Of a DNA stretch of 64,000 bases, positions 44,716 through 52,562 are shown one piece after another (positions within the stretch are counted from its first letter, which is position 1; every line of letters begins with the position of its first letter). Source of the DNA: an uncultured Flavobacteriaceae bacterium (lineage in GTDB: Bacteria; Bacteroidota; Bacteroidia; Flavobacteriales; Flavobacteriaceae); the NCBI GenBank assembly GCA_905181615.1, contig CAJIYH010000002.1, positions 620,001 through 684,000 of the forward strand, in the 5' to 3' direction. The notes beneath the pieces are model-generated. The model ran no database searches. It was not told where the DNA came from and saw nothing but the letters and a program-made list of their open reading frames with translations. Position numbers and translations under genes: made by a program.

Positions 44716-45999
44716 TTAAAGCTTTAGAAAATCGAGTGCTAACCCAACCATAGCCTTTACACCATGAATCATTCCTTCGTCTTGCACCACAAAGTCAGGC
44801 GTGTGATGTGAAGGTGCATTTGCAGGGTTCATAGTGGGTTCCATTCCTCCTAAGAAAAAGTATAAACCAGGAACTTGCTCTTGGAAATATGAAAAATCTT
44901 CTGCACCAGTAATGGCTCTCATTACATGAACATTAGATGCCCCAACTGCTCGTTCAAGGGTAGGAACCATGAGGTTGGTTAATGCTTCATCGTTATAGGT
45001 AAGCGCAGCAGTTTTTCTAATGGTTACTGTCGCAGTACCTCCGTAAGCAGCAGCTATTTTAGGTATCATGTCATACATGCGATTATGAATCACGGTTTGC
45101 ATGTCGGCATCAAGGGTTCTTATAGTTCCAATCATCTCTGCAGATTCTGGAATTATATTGGAACGGATTCCAGAATGAATTGCTCCCACAGAAACAACAG
45201 CTCCTTCTTTAGTCAGTTCAGAGCTTCTACTAATCAAGGTTTGGATTCCATTAATTATTTGAGAAGAAATCATGATGGGATCAACACTGTTCCATGGAGT
45301 AGAACCATGCGATTGTTTTCCACCAACAACAATTTTATATTCATCTGCAGCAGCCATAATTCCTTTAGTTTTATAAGCTATATGCCCTACGGGTGTAGCA
45401 GAATTTATATGCAACCCAAAAACAGCATCAACATCCGGATTTTTAAGCACACCTTCTTTGACCATCAACAATGCTCCACCTTCTTCACCAGCTGGCGGTC
45501 CTTCTTCGGCAGGTTGAAAAATGAATTTTACAGATCCAGCGAAATCCCTATTATTAGCTAGTATTTCTGCAACTCCCATTAAAATAGCAACATGGGTATC
45601 ATGTCCACAGGCATGCATTACCCCAGTCTTTTGGTTATTGAAAATCGAAGTAGCTTGAGATTTATATGGGAGTGATCCTCTTTCTGTTACTGGAAGGCCA
45701 TCCATATCAGCACGAAGTGCTACAACTTTTCCCTTTTTATTTCCTTTTAATATTCCAACAACTCCTGTGTACGCAATTCCAGTAGAAACTTCTATTCCAA
45801 GCGACTCGAGGTGAGCCGCGACTTTTTTTGCGGTATTAAATTCCCTGTTTGATAATTCAGGATTCTGATGAATCTCATGGCGCCATTGAATTACTTTTGA
45901 TTCAATGTCAGTAAAATCGGAAGCTTCAACTTGAGCATAACTAAATGAAGAAGTTATTAGTAAAAGAAATAAGACTTGTATTTTTAGGGATGTTTTCAT
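44716..45999 (-). CDS. exported M20 family amidohydrolase
   Basis: This 427-residue metal enzyme hydrolyses amide bonds of N-acyl amino acids, hippurate or similar compounds. It has a signal peptide (IQVLFLLLITSSFSYAQV, cleavage near residue 23), WRHEIHQNPELSNREF, the metal site ALRADMDGLPV, MHACGHDTHVAILMGVAEIL, the catalytic Glu in QPAEEGPPAGEEGGAL, and ITGAEDFSYFQEQVPGLYFF with the last His in SHHTPDF. The dimerisation lid domain (about 215-330) is present. Periplasmic placement is unusual relative to cytosolic IAA-amino-acid hydrolase relatives but common in Bacteroidota. Confidence 0.92.
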   Translation of the reverse strand: MKTSLKIQVLFLLLITSSFSYAQVEASDFTDIESKVIQWRHEIHQNPELSNREFNTAKKVAAHLESLGIEVSTGIAYTGVVGILKGNKKGKVVALRADMDGLPVTERGSLPYKSQATSIFNNQKTGVMHACGHDTHVAILMGVAEILANNRDFAGSVKFIFQPAEEGPPAGEEGGALLMVKEGVLKNPDVDAVFGLHINSATPVGHIAYKTKGIMAAADEYKIVVGGKQSHGSTPWNSVDPIMISSQIINGIQTLISRSSELTKEGAVVSVGAIHSGIRSNIIPESAEMIGTIRTLDADMQTVIHNRMYDMIPKIAAAYGGTATVTIRKTAALTYNDEALTNLMVPTLERAVGASNVHVMRAITGAEDFSYFQEQVPGLYFFLGGMEPTMNPANAPSHHTPDFVVQDEGMIHGVKAMVGLALDFLKL

Positions 46000-46180
46000 G
46001 ATATTTTTTAATCTAGAAATTATTTTTATTTAAATGTAGTAAAATAATATCTAGTTTACCATCCTATTATATTTATCTACTTTGATGTTGAAAATTAGGG
46101 TTAAAAACGGTTCATAATTTATCATATAAAAAGTTTTATTTATGCATTAATAAACATTCAAAGTATTATTTTAGTCTTTC

Positions 46181-48520
46181 ATGAAACAAGATTTAACAGT
46201 ACATATAAATTCCCTAAATGAAGCCCAAAAGGAACCTACTTTACACAAAGATGGTCCCTTAATTGTTATTGCTGGAGCTGGTTCTGGTAAAACAAGGGTC
46301 CTTACCTATAGAATAGCATACTTAATGAGTCAGGGAATTGATTCCTTTTCAATTTTAGCATTGACATTTACCAATAAAGCTGCTCGAGAGATGAAAGGAC
46401 GAATCGCTGAACTTGTAGGTGACGGGGAAGCGAAGAATTTATGGATGGGAACTTTTCATTCCGTTTTTGCTAGAATTCTAAGGAGCGAAGCCGATAAACT
46501 CGGCTATCCTTCAAATTTTACCATTTATGATACGCAAGATTCTGAACGTCTTATTTCTTCTATAATTAAAGAAATGGGCTTAGAGAAAGACATTTATAAG
46601 AAGAAACAAGTTCGAAGTAGAATTTCGGCATTCAAGAACAGCTTAATAACTGTTAGAGCTTATTATAACGATGGCGACCTTCAAGAGTCTGATGCTATGG
46701 CGAGACGCCCAAAAATGGGAGAAATATATAAAGAGTATGTTGATCGATGCTTTAAGGCAGGTGCAATGGATTTTGATGATTTACTCCTTAGAACGAACGA
46801 ACTTTTAAATCGTTTTCCAGAAGTATTGGCAAAATACCAAGACCGCTTTAGATACATTTTGGTTGATGAGTATCAAGATACAAATCATTCACAGTATTTG
46901 ATAGTTCGTGCACTTTCAGATAAGTTTCAGAATATCTGTGTTGTAGGAGACGATGCACAGAGTATTTATGCGTTCCGTGGAGCAAACATCAACAACATAT
47001 TGAACTTTCAAAAGGATTACGATAATGTTGCCATGTACCGTTTGGAGCAAAACTACCGTTCAACTCAGAACATTGTAAATGCAGCTAATTCTATTATAAA
47101 CCACAACAAAACCAAGCTTGATAAAAAGGTATGGACAGCAAATGATACGGGTAATAAAATCAAAGTTCAGCGTTGTCCTACGGATGCAGATGAAGGACGT
47201 CATGTAGCAGGTAGTATTTATGATTTTAACTTAACTGAGCAACGAAAATTTAATGATTTTGCTATTTTATATAGAACTAACGCGCAATCTCGTGCGATGG
47301 AAGATGCACTTAGAAAGAGAAATATCCCTTATAAAATATTTGGCGGATTGTCGTTTTATCAAAGAAAAGAGATTAAAGACACCTTGGCTTATTTACGAGT
47401 CATCATTAATCCAAAAGATGAAGAAAGTTTAAAACGTATCATAAACTACCCTGCACGGGGAATCGGACAAACAACAATCGATAAATTGGTTGTTGGAGCT
47501 AAAGAGCATGGGTTATCACTATTTCAAACTGCTGAAAAGTCAGGAAGTTTGGGTATAGGAATTAATTCAGGAACTGTAAATAAATTAGAGCAGTTTGTAA
47601 CGCTAATAAAAAGTTTTCAAATTTTTAATGAAACGGCTAATGCCTTTGAAATTGCTGATGAAGTAACCAAAAAAACGTACATTGTTTCTGACTTAAAAAA
47701 AGATGGAACACCAGAAGGGGTGAGTAAAATTGAAAATATTGAGGAACTTCTCAATGGAATTAAAGATTTTACTGAAGGACAACAAGAGCTTGCAGATGCC
47801 TCTGGAGCGCTTACAGAATTTCTAGAAGACGTTGCTTTAGCAACTGATTTTGATAGCGAAAATAAAGATGAAAACACGGATCGAGTATCGCTGATGACCA
47901 TTCATTTGGCTAAAGGCTTAGAATATCCCTATGTGTATGTTGTTGGTATGGAAGAAGACCTTTTTCCATCGCCAATGAATTTAGATTCTCGAGGAGGATT
48001 AGAAGAAGAACGCCGCTTATTTTATGTTGCTCTAACACGAGCAGAGGAACGTGCTTTTTTATCTTATGCTCAATCCCGATACCGATGGGGAAAATTAAAC
48101 AGCGCTGAACCCAGTCGTTTTATTGAAGAAATTGATGAACAGTATTTAGATTACCAAATTCCAAAATCTGATTATGAATTCAAACCTTTAGTCAATACAA
48201 GCATTTTTGGAAGTACTGATGTTCCTAAAAAACAAATTAAAAAACCAAAATCATGGGAAGGAAAGCCCAATACTGTACCTAATCCAACGCAGTTAAAAAA
48301 ACTTCGTAAAATCCAATCCACAAGTCAGAACGATTCGGATTCTAAGGAGCATGTAATTGATCTTGCTGTAGGAACTAAAGTTGAACATCAACGTTTTGGG
48401 AAAGGAATTGTTACCCTAATAGAAGGAGCGGGTAATGATAAAAAAGCAACCATTAAATTTAACGGAACTGGTGATAAAAAACTGCTTTTACGGTTTGCTA
48501 AACTCAAAATCATCGATTAA
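46181..48520 (+). CDS. UvrD/PcrA-type DNA helicase
   Basis: This 779-residue superfamily 1A helicase unwinds DNA 3'-5' in repair and replication restart. It has the Walker A GAGSGKTRVLTYRIAYLM, LTFTNKAAREMKGRI, YILVDEYQDTNHSQY, VVGDDAQSIYAFRGANI, QNYRSTQNIVNAANSII, and motif V/VI LMTIHLAKGLEYPYVYVVG and RRLFYVALTRAEERAFL. The C-terminal Tudor-like domain GTKVEHQRFGKGIVTLIEG is that of PcrA/UvrD. Length is typical. The downstream YrdC-domain gene starts on the last base of its stop. Confidence 0.95.
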   Translation: MKQDLTVHINSLNEAQKEPTLHKDGPLIVIAGAGSGKTRVLTYRIAYLMSQGIDSFSILALTFTNKAAREMKGRIAELVGDGEAKNLWMGTFHSVFARILRSEADKLGYPSNFTIYDTQDSERLISSIIKEMGLEKDIYKKKQVRSRISAFKNSLITVRAYYNDGDLQESDAMARRPKMGEIYKEYVDRCFKAGAMDFDDLLLRTNELLNRFPEVLAKYQDRFRYILVDEYQDTNHSQYLIVRALSDKFQNICVVGDDAQSIYAFRGANINNILNFQKDYDNVAMYRLEQNYRSTQNIVNAANSIINHNKTKLDKKVWTANDTGNKIKVQRCPTDADEGRHVAGSIYDFNLTEQRKFNDFAILYRTNAQSRAMEDALRKRNIPYKIFGGLSFYQRKEIKDTLAYLRVIINPKDEESLKRIINYPARGIGQTTIDKLVVGAKEHGLSLFQTAEKSGSLGIGINSGTVNKLEQFVTLIKSFQIFNETANAFEIADEVTKKTYIVSDLKKDGTPEGVSKIENIEELLNGIKDFTEGQQELADASGALTEFLEDVALATDFDSENKDENTDRVSLMTIHLAKGLEYPYVYVVGMEEDLFPSPMNLDSRGGLEEERRLFYVALTRAEERAFLSYAQSRYRWGKLNSAEPSRFIEEIDEQYLDYQIPKSDYEFKPLVNTSIFGSTDVPKKQIKKPKSWEGKPNTVPNPTQLKKLRKIQSTSQNDSDSKEHVIDLAVGTKVEHQRFGKGIVTLIEGAGNDKKATIKFNGTGDKKLLLRFAKLKIID

Positions 48521-49140
48521 TGGCTATTATACACTCCTTATACCCATCAAGCCCAAACACTAAGGTCATTAAGGATGTTGCTGCTGCATTAATTTCAGGT
48601 GCATTGGTAATTTACCCAACCGACACCGTTTATGCCATAGGATGCTTAAGTTCGAGTATAAAAACATTAAATAGACTAGCAAAAATTAAGGGGGTTAAGG
48701 CAGAACAGGCACCTTTTAGTTTTTTATTTAGCGATTTGAGTGAATTGTCTGGGTATGTTCAACAATTCGATTCCTCAACTTTTAGATTATTAAAAAGTAC
48801 TTTACCAGGACCATATACCTTTATCATGCCAGGTAGTAAAAAACTGCCTAAGCCTTTTGATAAAAGAAAATCAATTGGAATTCGAATCTCAGACGATCCT
48901 ATATTAAAAATATTACTTCCTTTATTACCAGCACCATTAATTACAACGTCGTTGCATGACAAAGATAAAATCATTGATTATACAACTGATCCAGAGGTTA
49001 TTTTTGAAGAATGGAATAGCATAGTCGACATTATGATTGAAACAGGAGCTGGAGGTAATTTACCGTCTACTGTAATCGATTTGACTCAAGGCGAACCTTT
49101 CATTGTTAGAAAAGGAAAAGGTTCAGTAGATTTTTTGTAA
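48520..49140 (+). CDS. YrdC/Sua5-type L-threonylcarbamoyladenylate synthase
   Basis: This 206-residue YrdC-domain protein should form threonylcarbamoyl-AMP for the t6A modification of tRNA. It has ISGALVIYPTDTVYAIGCLS, KGVKAEQAPFSFLFSDLSEL, LLKSTLPGPYTFIMPGSKKL and RKSIGIRISDDPILKILLP. The C-terminal LPSTVIDLTQGEPFIVRKGK is also present. It lacks the extra Sua5 domain and is closer to YciO/YrdC in length. ATG overlaps the helicase stop by one base (TAATG). A strong terminator follows. Confidence 0.9.
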   Translation: MAIIHSLYPSSPNTKVIKDVAAALISGALVIYPTDTVYAIGCLSSSIKTLNRLAKIKGVKAEQAPFSFLFSDLSELSGYVQQFDSSTFRLLKSTLPGPYTFIMPGSKKLPKPFDKRKSIGIRISDDPILKILLPLLPAPLITTSLHDKDKIIDYTTDPEVIFEEWNSIVDIMIETGAGGNLPSTVIDLTQGEPFIVRKGKGSVDFL

Positions 49141-49170
49141 AAAAAACGCCCTTTATTGAAAGGGCGTTTA
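49141..49170. terminator. bidirectional intrinsic terminator
   Basis: AAACGCCCTTT (49144-49154) and AAAGGGCGTTT (49159-49169) form an 11-bp perfect stem with a 4-base loop, flanked by A residues on the left and T residues on the right. It lies between the convergent YrdC and OmpA genes and can serve both strands. Confidence 0.88.
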
Positions 49171-49192
49171 ATATTATATTTAGGATAAAAGC

Positions 49193-50047
49193 TTATTCAG
49201 CAGCATCCATTCCTTTGCTTATTAAGTCATAAAACTGATCTAATTTTGGAAGAACTACGATACGAGTTCTTCTGTTTTTAGCTCGGTTAGAAGGAGCATC
49301 GTTTTCTAATAAAGGAGCATAAGAACTTCTTCCTGCTGCAGTCATTCTTTCTGGTGGAACACCAAAGTCTTTTTCAAGTACACGAACAACAGAAGTTGCT
49401 CTTTTTACACTAAGATCCCAGTTATCGACAATACAGTCTGTACTGATTGGCACATTGTCTGTATGACCTTCAACCATAAACTCTAATTCAGGTTTATCCA
49501 ATACAACTTTTGCAACTTTTCCAAGAACCTCTTTTGCTTTCTTAGAAACAGTAGAACTTCCACTGTTAAATAAAAGCTTGTCAGAAATAGAAATAAATAC
49601 AACACCTTTTTCAACATTGATTTCGATGTCATCATCACCAAGATTCCCTAATACACCTTTAAGGCTTGTTACTAAAGCAAGTGTAACAGAGTCTTTTTTT
49701 GTTACAGCATCTCTAAGGCTAGTGATTCGAGTATCTTTTTCTTTTAGACTTTCTAAAGATTTTTCAAGATTTTCAGCACCTTTTTGAGACAAGGTAGTAA
49801 GGTTACCTAAGTTATCAATTAGGTCAGAATTATTTTCTTTCAAGAAACGAATTTGTTCTTGAAGTGATGCTACAGAAGCAAGAGCAGCAGCCTTGTCTTC
49901 ATCACAAGTGTTTAACTTAACAGTTGTGCTGTTTAGCATATCTTTTGTAGAATCTTGGAGCGCTTGTAGTTCTGTAAACTTCTTTTGCGAGACGCAAGAA
50001 GCCAAAAGGATGGCAACTAAAGGGATGTAGAGGTACGAATTTTTCAT
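49193..50047 (-). CDS. OmpA family lipoprotein with coiled coil
   Basis: This 284-residue envelope protein has a lipoprotein signal (KNSYLYIPLVAILLASC, Cys18), a long coiled coil at about residues 25-115 (SLQEQIRFLKENNSDLIDNL), and an OmpA-like peptidoglycan-binding domain at about 140-270 (LLFNSGSSTVSKKAKEVLGK, FMVEGHTDNVPIS, NRAKNRRTRIVVLP). It would tether the outer membrane to the cell wall. The layout resembles Bacteroidota Pal/OmpA-type lipoproteins. It is expressed separately from the neighbours on its left, with the terminator at 49141-49170. Confidence 0.92.
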   Translation of the reverse strand: MKNSYLYIPLVAILLASCVSQKKFTELQALQDSTKDMLNSTTVKLNTCDEDKAAALASVASLQEQIRFLKENNSDLIDNLGNLTTLSQKGAENLEKSLESLKEKDTRITSLRDAVTKKDSVTLALVTSLKGVLGNLGDDDIEINVEKGVVFISISDKLLFNSGSSTVSKKAKEVLGKVAKVVLDKPELEFMVEGHTDNVPISTDCIVDNWDLSVKRATSVVRVLEKDFGVPPERMTAAGRSSYAPLLENDAPSNRAKNRRTRIVVLPKLDQFYDLISKGMDAAE

Positions 50048-50086
50048 GAAAATTATTTTTATTTTGGTTGTTAAAGTTACTATAAT

Positions 50087-51091
50087 TTAAGACTTAGATA
50101 ATCTTATCTCGGAAATTTTGCTTTTTTTTAAGATAAAATAATTAAAAACAATACTATTTAAGCTGTAATAGGGATTTTTTGAGTTAATTTTTCTTCTCTT
50201 TTTGATTATTTTAAAAAGGTTGACGTAAACATTTACATGAGCCTTTAATATATTAAAGCAATTTTTAAATTCTCCTTTTAATAAAAAACGCAAACCAGCT
50301 ATCCCGTCGAGAAGTAATCTTATAATAAAAATTAAGGGCAATTGTATTGAAGGGATGTTTTTAAGTAACATATAAAGTGAATTTCTATAATTATAGAAAA
50401 CCTTTAAGGGAGAATTCGGAAGACTTGCACCTCCAAGATGATACACTTTCGAGCCTCCAATGCTATATGTTGTGCCTCCAAAATTACGAATCCTCCAACA
50501 AAGATCAATTTCCTCTTGATGCATAAAAAAATCTTCATCAAACCCCTCTAATTCATTGAACAGTTTATTTCTGATAAAAAGGCAAGCGCCTGAAGCCCAA
50601 AACACAGCTTCATTACCATCATATTGCCCCTTATCTTCTTCTAGGGTGTCGAATATTCTTCCTCTACAAAACGGGTACCCAAAACGATCTATATATCCGC
50701 CAGCCGCTCCAGCATATTCGAATTTTGTACGTTGGTTTTCGTCGAGTATATGAGGCTGTGCTGCTTGAGTATTTGGATTTGATTTAAAAAAATCAATAAT
50801 TGGAGGTAACCAGTTTTTAGTAACCCTAACGTCATTATTAATCAAACAAAGTATGTCTTCTTTAATTCCTTTTAAACCCAAGTTATATCCACCTGCATAA
50901 CCTAGATTATCTGGGTTTACAACTCTTTTTACATTTGGAAATTCATTCTTAATAAAAGCAATAGAATCATCTGATGAATTATTGTCAATCACATAAATAG
51001 AGGCTTCTTTACTATGTAGTACAATTTCGGGTAAAAAACGCTGAAGCATCTTTTTACCATTCCAATTTAATATTACTACAGCAACTGTCAT
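50087..51091 (-). CDS. glycosyltransferase family 2
   Basis: This 334-residue GT-A enzyme transfers a sugar from a nucleotide donor. It starts VAVVILNWNGKKMLQRFLPE, has VIDNNSSDDSIAFI, DNLGYAGGYNLGLKGI, the metal region LCLINNDVRVTKNWL in place of a plain DxD, and FDEDFFMHQEEIDLCWRIRN, typical of rhamnosyltransferase-like GT2. Hydrophobic helices near residues 255-275 (IQLPLIFIIRLLLDGIAGL) suggest membrane association. Its start overlaps the stop of the small nuclease-like gene by four bases (ATGA). Confidence 0.9.
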   Translation of the reverse strand: MTVAVVILNWNGKKMLQRFLPEIVLHSKEASIYVIDNNSSDDSIAFIKNEFPNVKRVVNPDNLGYAGGYNLGLKGIKEDILCLINNDVRVTKNWLPPIIDFFKSNPNTQAAQPHILDENQRTKFEYAGAAGGYIDRFGYPFCRGRIFDTLEEDKGQYDGNEAVFWASGACLFIRNKLFNELEGFDEDFFMHQEEIDLCWRIRNFGGTTYSIGGSKVYHLGGASLPNSPLKVFYNYRNSLYMLLKNIPSIQLPLIFIIRLLLDGIAGLRFLLKGEFKNCFNILKAHVNVYVNLFKIIKKRRKINSKNPYYSLNSIVFNYFILKKSKISEIRLSKS

Positions 51092-51534
51092 ACGTTATAT
51101 TTAGGGAGTTCTGAAATGAAGCGATAGGTTTTATTTTCGAAATCCATAAAACAAAAATAGTGTTCTTTACCATTAGTTAACATCAAATACATACTATTTA
51201 ATGTCATGTTGTACTGCGCTATTTGATCGAATGTATCTTGTGAAATTAAAATTGAGGGTGCTTTACATTCAACTAAAATACCAACACTTCCTTGTGGTGT
51301 ATAAACTACAATGTCGTAACGTTTAAGTTTACCGTGAATTTTAATTTGCTTCTCAACATTGATTAAGCTTTTTGGATAACCTAGTTCTGAATTAAGAAAA
51401 TTAATACAATGTTGACGAACCCATTCTTCTGGCGTAAGCAACAAATTCTTTTTACGAATCAAATCCAAGATATACGTCTTATTTTCCTTATTTTTGAGGG
51501 TAAACGCATAAGCGGGAAAATTAAGTTGTTCCAT
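51088..51534 (-). CDS. HsdR N-terminal-like (PD-(D/E)xK) small protein
   Basis: This 148-residue protein resembles the N-terminal nuclease domain of type I restriction subunit R (HSDR_N_2 type). It has Asp74 in RYDIVVYTPQG and the E89-C-K91 pair in GILVECKAPS, giving a PD-(D/E)xK-like site. There is no helicase domain, and no HsdM or HsdS gene is in the window, so it is not a working type I enzyme. I recall this orphan gene next to holA in Flavobacteriia, which would point to a DNA-repair or housekeeping role. It is divergent from holA and four bases overlapped with the GT2 gene. Confidence 0.75.
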   Translation of the reverse strand: MEQLNFPAYAFTLKNKENKTYILDLIRKKNLLLTPEEWVRQHCINFLNSELGYPKSLINVEKQIKIHGKLKRYDIVVYTPQGSVGILVECKAPSILISQDTFDQIAQYNMTLNSMYLMLTNGKEHYFCFMDFENKTYRFISELPKYNV

Positions 51535-51560
51535 AATACAAAAATGAGCATTTTTTAGCT

Positions 51561-52562
51561 TTGAAAGACATAAATCAAATACTTAGTTCAATAAAAAAAG
51601 GAGAGTATGCTCCGTTATATTTATTGATGGGTTCTGAACCCTTTTTTATTGATCAAGTTACAAAAGCCTTGTCTACTCATGTAGTAGATGAGTCTGCTCG
51701 TGATTTTGATTCCACTATTTTTTATGGAAAAGATGCTCTTCCTGCCGAAATTATTGAGACAGTAAAGCGATTTCCTATGATGGGATCCCATCAGCTTGTG
51801 GTAGTTAGAGAAGCTCAATATCTTGACAGTAACATTGATGAACTTCTTCCATACCTAGAAAATCCGCTTCAACAAACGGTCTTGGTCCTTTGTTACAAAC
51901 ATAAAAAGTTAGATAAACGTAAAAAGTCATATAAGGCAATTGCAAAAACAGGTGTTATTTTAGAAACCAAACCACTGTATGAAAACCAGGTTACTGCTTG
52001 GATTAAAGATAGAGGCTTGCGTTATGGTTTTAATTTTAATCCCCATGCACTTCCTTTATTAATTTCTTTTTTAGGAACTGATTTAAGTAAAATTGACAAG
52101 GAGCTAGAGAAGTTAAGCAGTAGGGTGGAAGCGGGAGTAGAAATTACTCCTGATTTAATAGAAAAGCATATCGGATATAGTAAAGACTTCAATGGTTTTG
52201 AACTTCAAAAATCTTTAGGAAAACGAGATATTGAACATTCATTTAGAATAGTTCGCTACATGGCTTCGAATGCAAAAAAACATCCGATTACATTAACCAT
52301 TACTGTTTTATTTAACTTTTTTCAAAAATTATTACTTTTTCAAGGCTTGTCATCAGTTTCAAAAGCCCCATCCGTATTAGGAGTTTCTCCTTATTTCATA
52401 AAGGACTATGAAGGCGCAGCGCGTTTTTATTCTATGAAACAGATTGCTAGAGTAATAGGCTTTATTAAGGATGCAGACATGAAAAGTAAAGGAGTAGGAG
52501 CACAAAATCTTCCATCTGAAGAACTTATGAAAGAATTGATTATTAAAATCGTATCCGTTTAA
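51561..52562 (+). CDS. holA: DNA polymerase III delta subunit
   Basis: HolA opens the sliding clamp within the clamp loader. The 333-residue protein starts MKDINQILSSIKKGEYAPLY and has LLMGSEPFFIDQVTK, DFDSTIFYGKDALPAEII, TVLVLCYKHKKLDKRKKSYK, WIKDRGLRYGFNFNPHALPL and the C-terminal helical collar. The start codon is TTG at 51561: upstream in-frame codons offer no ATG, and the family start needs these residues. Its stop overlaps that of the convergent E1 gene by four bases (TTAA at 52559-52562). Confidence 0.92.
   Translation: MKDINQILSSIKKGEYAPLYLLMGSEPFFIDQVTKALSTHVVDESARDFDSTIFYGKDALPAEIIETVKRFPMMGSHQLVVVREAQYLDSNIDELLPYLENPLQQTVLVLCYKHKKLDKRKKSYKAIAKTGVILETKPLYENQVTAWIKDRGLRYGFNFNPHALPLLISFLGTDLSKIDKELEKLSSRVEAGVEITPDLIEKHIGYSKDFNGFELQKSLGKRDIEHSFRIVRYMASNAKKHPITLTITVLFNFFQKLLLFQGLSSVSKAPSVLGVSPYFIKDYEGAARFYSMKQIARVIGFIKDADMKSKGVGAQNLPSEELMKELIIKIVSV

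Noticed and set aside
51088-51534. Type I restriction-modification system
   Set aside because: Only an R-subunit N-terminal-like domain is present; methylase, specificity and helicase parts are missing.
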